Of a stretch of 23,239 nucleotides of DNA, positions 20,828-23,239 are shown piece after piece; the stretch's first letter is position 1; each line of letters starts with the position of its first letter. Source of the stretch: Candidatus Woesearchaeota archaeon. Its GTDB lineage: Archaea; Nanobdellota; Nanobdellia; Woesearchaeales; UBA525. The position numbers and the translations under genes were made by a program. Location of the stretch: the NCBI GenBank assembly GCA_018221245.1, contig JAAOYH010000025.1, positions 1-23,239 on the forward strand, in the 5' to 3' direction. The notes under the pieces were generated by a model, which saw only the letters and a list, made by a program, of their open reading frames with translations, did no database searches and was not told the DNA's origin.

Positions 20828-21292
20828 ATGAAAGCCCTTGCTAATGAGTTTGAGAAGTTCTTCAGGCCTGATAAAGAGACAAATATCTATTATTTGGGAA
20901 TAGCCCGCACCAGAAAGGGTTATGAGGAGGACCTTTTCGCGATAATGAAGCATGTGCCTCACAAAGAGATTATTGGGATAACTCTTAGCAAGGAATTAGA
21001 CAAGAGAGATGACATGCGCGTTCTGGTCGCAGATGTGTACGATCTAGAGGGAGATGGGATCCTGTTCATGCCCAGGCCGATGCAGTGGGCCCGAGGACAT
21101 GATAGATTGTCTGTGCTGAAGACGTTCTCCAAGAGATGGCCGAGCATTTGTGCGTATGACCTCTCGGCAGATATTTCTAATGAGGAGGATCGCTACCACC
21201 TTACGAAGAGATTGATGGGCGAGACTGATGCAAGAGTGAAGCGTCTTAACTTCAAGGGTAAAGATCATATATTCTTATCTGACGGTAACTGA
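20828..21292 (+). CDS. Hypothetical alpha/beta protein, 154 aa
   Basis: No family recognised. It looks like a compact cytoplasmic alpha/beta protein: a short helix, a strand NIYYLGIARTR, a helix with EEDLFAIMKHVP, a strand IIGITLS, a strand DMRVLVADVYDLEGD, the segment FMPRPMQWARGHDRL and a further strand/helix. It has no membrane segment or signal peptide and a leaderless start. Its last 18 bp overlap the end of the convergent glmS gene. Confidence 0.65.
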   Translation: MKALANEFEKFFRPDKETNIYYLGIARTRKGYEEDLFAIMKHVPHKEIIGITLSKELDKRDDMRVLVADVYDLEGDGILFMPRPMQWARGHDRLSVLKTFSKRWPSICAYDLSADISNEEDRYHLTKRLMGETDARVKRLNFKGKDHIFLSDGN

Positions 21293-23008
21293 TTTCGCGA
21301 GATTCCTTGGCTTGTCAGGATCATGGCCGCGTTCTAATGCTAGAAGATACGCAAGGTACTGGAATGGAAGTGCCTGCACGACAGGATCCAGGATTCCGAC
21401 GCTCGCTACGGGGATGTGGATATCATAGACGGGACTGGGTTTGGAGTCTATCCCTATGATTAGTCCTCCTCTTGATTTTACTTCCATCGCGTTGCTGATT
21501 GTGAGTGTTCTCGTGCCTTGTGTGGCTACGCTGATGAGGGGGGTGCCTTTTTCGATGAGGCTGATGGTACCGTGCTTGAGTTCTCCCCCTGCAAAACCTT
21601 CTGCGTGGATGTAGCTTGCCTCCTTGATCTTCAAGGCTCCTTCAAGAGCTGTAGGGTGGGCGTTGCCTCTCCCTATCACGAACAGGGAGTCTTTCTGTGC
21701 TATTTTTTTGGCTATAGGTGGAAGGTTCTTTTCGCACCATGCTAGAACTCTCTCAGATGCTAAACTCGCGTGCCTGAGCTCAGTCTTTCCATCCCTGCCT
21801 GACATGCGCATTGCTAGAATGAACAGTGCGGAGAGCTGGCTCGTGTACGACTTAGTACTTAGGACGCATATCTCTGGGCCTGCGTTCAGGAGCAGGTACT
21901 CATCTACGGCTCTTACCAGGCTGCTTGCCTGTGAGTTGGTGATGGCTATGAGGGGAGAGCCCCTTTTTTTTGCGAGCACAACAGCATCAAGCAGATCTGC
22001 AGTCTCTCCCGATTGTGAGATGGCTATGACTGCTGCTTTCCTTGTAAGCAGTGAGAGGTTAGTTTCGCATTCGCTAGCAAGCAAGGGAAATGTTCTTTTG
22101 CCAGTAAGCTTAGTGATTATTTGGCTCCCTGCGATGCACGCGTGGTAGCTGGACCCGCTTCCCATGAGGACAATCTCTTCTTTTTGAGATATCAGGTCGA
22201 TTGCATTCTCTAGTCTGCCAGTATCTTGTTCGCCTGCTGTGCGGATTGTCTTGGGCTGTTCGTGCATCTCTTTGAGCATGAAGTGAGGGTACTTCCCTTT
22301 CTTGACTGCCTCTTTCTTGACGGTCGTCTTCTCGGGCTGACGCTCTATGAGTGTATCTGTCTCTATGTCTCGGAGCTCCCACTTCCCGTTTATCAGCCCG
22401 TACTGCCCGTCATCTACCAGAACTATCTTATCTGTGTGGTCGAGAAACGCAGGTATATCTGAGGCGACGAAGTGCTCTTCTTCTCCTATCCCTAGTATGA
22501 GGGGAGATCCTTTCCTGGCGAAGAGTATGGCATCGTATCCTTCTATCATCGCCACGACTGCAAAACTTCCTTCTAGGAGCATCATGGCCTGTCTGAATGC
22601 CTCTTGCGGTTCGTTCGTGTCTAAGAAGCGCTCTATTAGGTGGGGTATTGTCTCGGAGTCTGTCTCCGAGGAGAATATGTGGCCCTTCTTGACCAGATCC
22701 TTCCTGAGGCTCTCATGGTTCTCTATGATTCCATTGTGGACGATGGCCACACGTTCTGATGAATGTGGGTGGGCGTTCTCGTTCGTCACGCTTCCGTGGG
22801 TCGCCCATCGGGTGTGGCCTATAGAGTATTGTGAGGATCCTGACAGACTATCTGCCTCGCTAATCTTACCTGTCTGCTTCCTGATTCTTATCTTATCGTT
22901 ATCATTCCAGGCAACACCCCAGCTGTCGTACCCGCGATACTCGAGGCTTTTCAGGCCTGCTTCTACTTTCGCAAGGCCTTCTCCTGAATGTCCTATTATT
23001 CCGCACAT
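21275..23008 (-). CDS. glmS: Glutamine-fructose-6-phosphate aminotransferase (isomerising)
   Basis: The enzyme makes glucosamine-6-phosphate from fructose-6-phosphate and glutamine, the first step to UDP-GlcNAc and hence to surface polysaccharide and N-glycans. The 577-aa sequence starts MCGIIGHSG, where Cys2 is the N-terminal nucleophile of the glutaminase domain. It also has YRGYDSWGVAW, HTRWATHG and HNGIIENH. Two SIS domains follow (GSGSSYHACIAGSQII with ISQSGETADLLDAV, and RGNAHPTALEGALKIKEASY), and the family ending KPRNLAKSVTV is intact. An upstream ATG at 23041 is rejected because Cys must follow the initiator Met, and TTTATATA lies 30 bp before 23008. It overlaps the convergent 154-aa gene by 18 bp. 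Confidence 0.95.
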   Translation of the reverse strand: MCGIIGHSGEGLAKVEAGLKSLEYRGYDSWGVAWNDNDKIRIRKQTGKISEADSLSGSSQYSIGHTRWATHGSVTNENAHPHSSERVAIVHNGIIENHESLRKDLVKKGHIFSSETDSETIPHLIERFLDTNEPQEAFRQAMMLLEGSFAVVAMIEGYDAILFARKGSPLILGIGEEEHFVASDIPAFLDHTDKIVLVDDGQYGLINGKWELRDIETDTLIERQPEKTTVKKEAVKKGKYPHFMLKEMHEQPKTIRTAGEQDTGRLENAIDLISQKEEIVLMGSGSSYHACIAGSQIITKLTGKRTFPLLASECETNLSLLTRKAAVIAISQSGETADLLDAVVLAKKRGSPLIAITNSQASSLVRAVDEYLLLNAGPEICVLSTKSYTSQLSALFILAMRMSGRDGKTELRHASLASERVLAWCEKNLPPIAKKIAQKDSLFVIGRGNAHPTALEGALKIKEASYIHAEGFAGGELKHGTISLIEKGTPLISVATQGTRTLTISNAMEVKSRGGLIIGIDSKPSPVYDIHIPVASVGILDPVVQALPFQYLAYLLALERGHDPDKPRNLAKSVTVR

Positions 23009-23030
23009 CAGGGTAAGATTGCTGGAGAAA

Positions 23031-23038
23031 TATATAAA
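23031..23038 (-). promoter_or_regulatory. TATA box of glmS
   Basis: TTTATATA on the minus strand stands exactly 30 bp before the glmS ATG (23008), predicting a leaderless message. Confidence 0.6.
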
Positions 23039-23051
23039 CAATAGTAAAAAA

Positions 23052-23059
23052 TTTATAAA
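23052..23059 (+). promoter_or_regulatory. TATA box of the right-edge gene
   Basis: TTTATAAA lies 33 bp before a GTG at 23085, divergent from the glmS promoter 14 bp away. Confidence 0.5.
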
Positions 23060-23084
23060 CTAGTTATAACATTTATTATAATTC

Positions 23085-23239
23085 GTGAAAATCATCGACG
23101 ATAAACAAGGAGAGCTACATGCTCTACCATCGAAGGAGCTCACCCCTGGCCAGGCGGCGGCTATGAAGTCCAAGAGAGCACAAGCGATCATCGCTCAGCT
23201 CCTGGAGAAACCGCAGACGCCTGTTGAGGTGGCACACAA
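23085..23239 (+). CDS. Probable winged-helix transcription regulator, 5' part only
   Basis: An open frame from a GTG at 23085 runs off the right edge (51 codons plus two bases). It begins MKIIDDKQGELHALPSKEL and continues with a helix SKRAQAIIAQLLEKPQTPVE leading to VAH. The pattern of a helix ending in LLEKPxTPVEVAH is typical of the first helices of archaeal winged-helix (ArsR/PadR-like) domains, but the recognition helix is outside the window. The start is GTG because a TATA box sits 33 bp upstream and no ATG is nearby. Confidence 0.55.
   Translation, partial: MKIIDDKQGELHALPSKELTPGQAAAMKSKRAQAIIAQLLEKPQTPVEVAH

Noticed and set aside
23009..23041. 11-codon N-terminal extension of GlmS
   Set aside because: The catalytic Cys must be residue 2, and the extension covers the TATA box.
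1..23239. CRISPR array, insertion sequence or integrase with attachment site at tRNA-Pro
   Set aside because: I saw no regularly spaced repeats, transposase or integrase, and no duplicated tRNA end.

Overview
The window is archaeal and most likely comes from a small DPANN-type genome (Woesearchaeota/Pacearchaeota-like). Supporting this are archaeal information genes (eL43, RNA polymerase subunit P, prefoldin beta, Pcc1, UPF0147, translin-like, archaeal AsnRS), a surface protein with a PGF-pre-PGF-like domain, very tight packing, and TATA boxes placed almost exactly 30 nt before start codons, so most genes look leaderless. The lineage is inferred from gene style, not from a marker phylogeny.

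Layout. Positions 1-4317 (minus) are the first 1439 codons of a giant secreted beta-helix surface protein that runs off the left edge. Its promoter carries two matching 15-bp palindromes. Positions 4458-9306 (minus) form an operon for a type IV filament/secretion-like machine: a VirB11/TadA-type ATPase, a double-domain TadC/ArlJ-like membrane platform and a small two-helix membrane protein, ending in a T-rich terminator. Divergent from it (9352-10354, plus) are two overlapping coiled-coil genes. These face three tandem, mutually similar multi-pass membrane proteins (10355-12098, minus). No pilin or prepilin peptidase is recognisable, and the ATPase plus accessory proteins look like a poorly described filament or secretion system. 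It is the best candidate for an undescribed system in the window.

Positions 12252-17813 hold an unknown small protein, a translin-like protein, two unknown minus-strand proteins (one with a signal peptide), a bacterial-type AspRS that lacks the GAD insertion, a YbaK-type aminoacyl-tRNA deacylase and an archaeal AsnRS. Positions 17856-18905 encode a membrane-anchored surface protein whose cytoplasmic tail resembles the N-terminal module of one of the filament coiled-coil proteins.

Positions 18906-20046 (minus) are a compact operon, eL43-rpoP-pcc1-pfdB-UPF0147, in which every junction overlaps. After it come a membrane-anchored coiled-coil protein, tRNA-Pro(UGG), an unknown protein, glmS (amino-sugar precursor synthesis, possibly feeding surface glycosylation) and the first 51 codons of a probable winged-helix regulator leaving the right edge. 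Several convergent pairs overlap at their stop codons (17, 17 and 18 bp) or abut exactly. No CRISPR array, insertion sequence or rRNA is visible.
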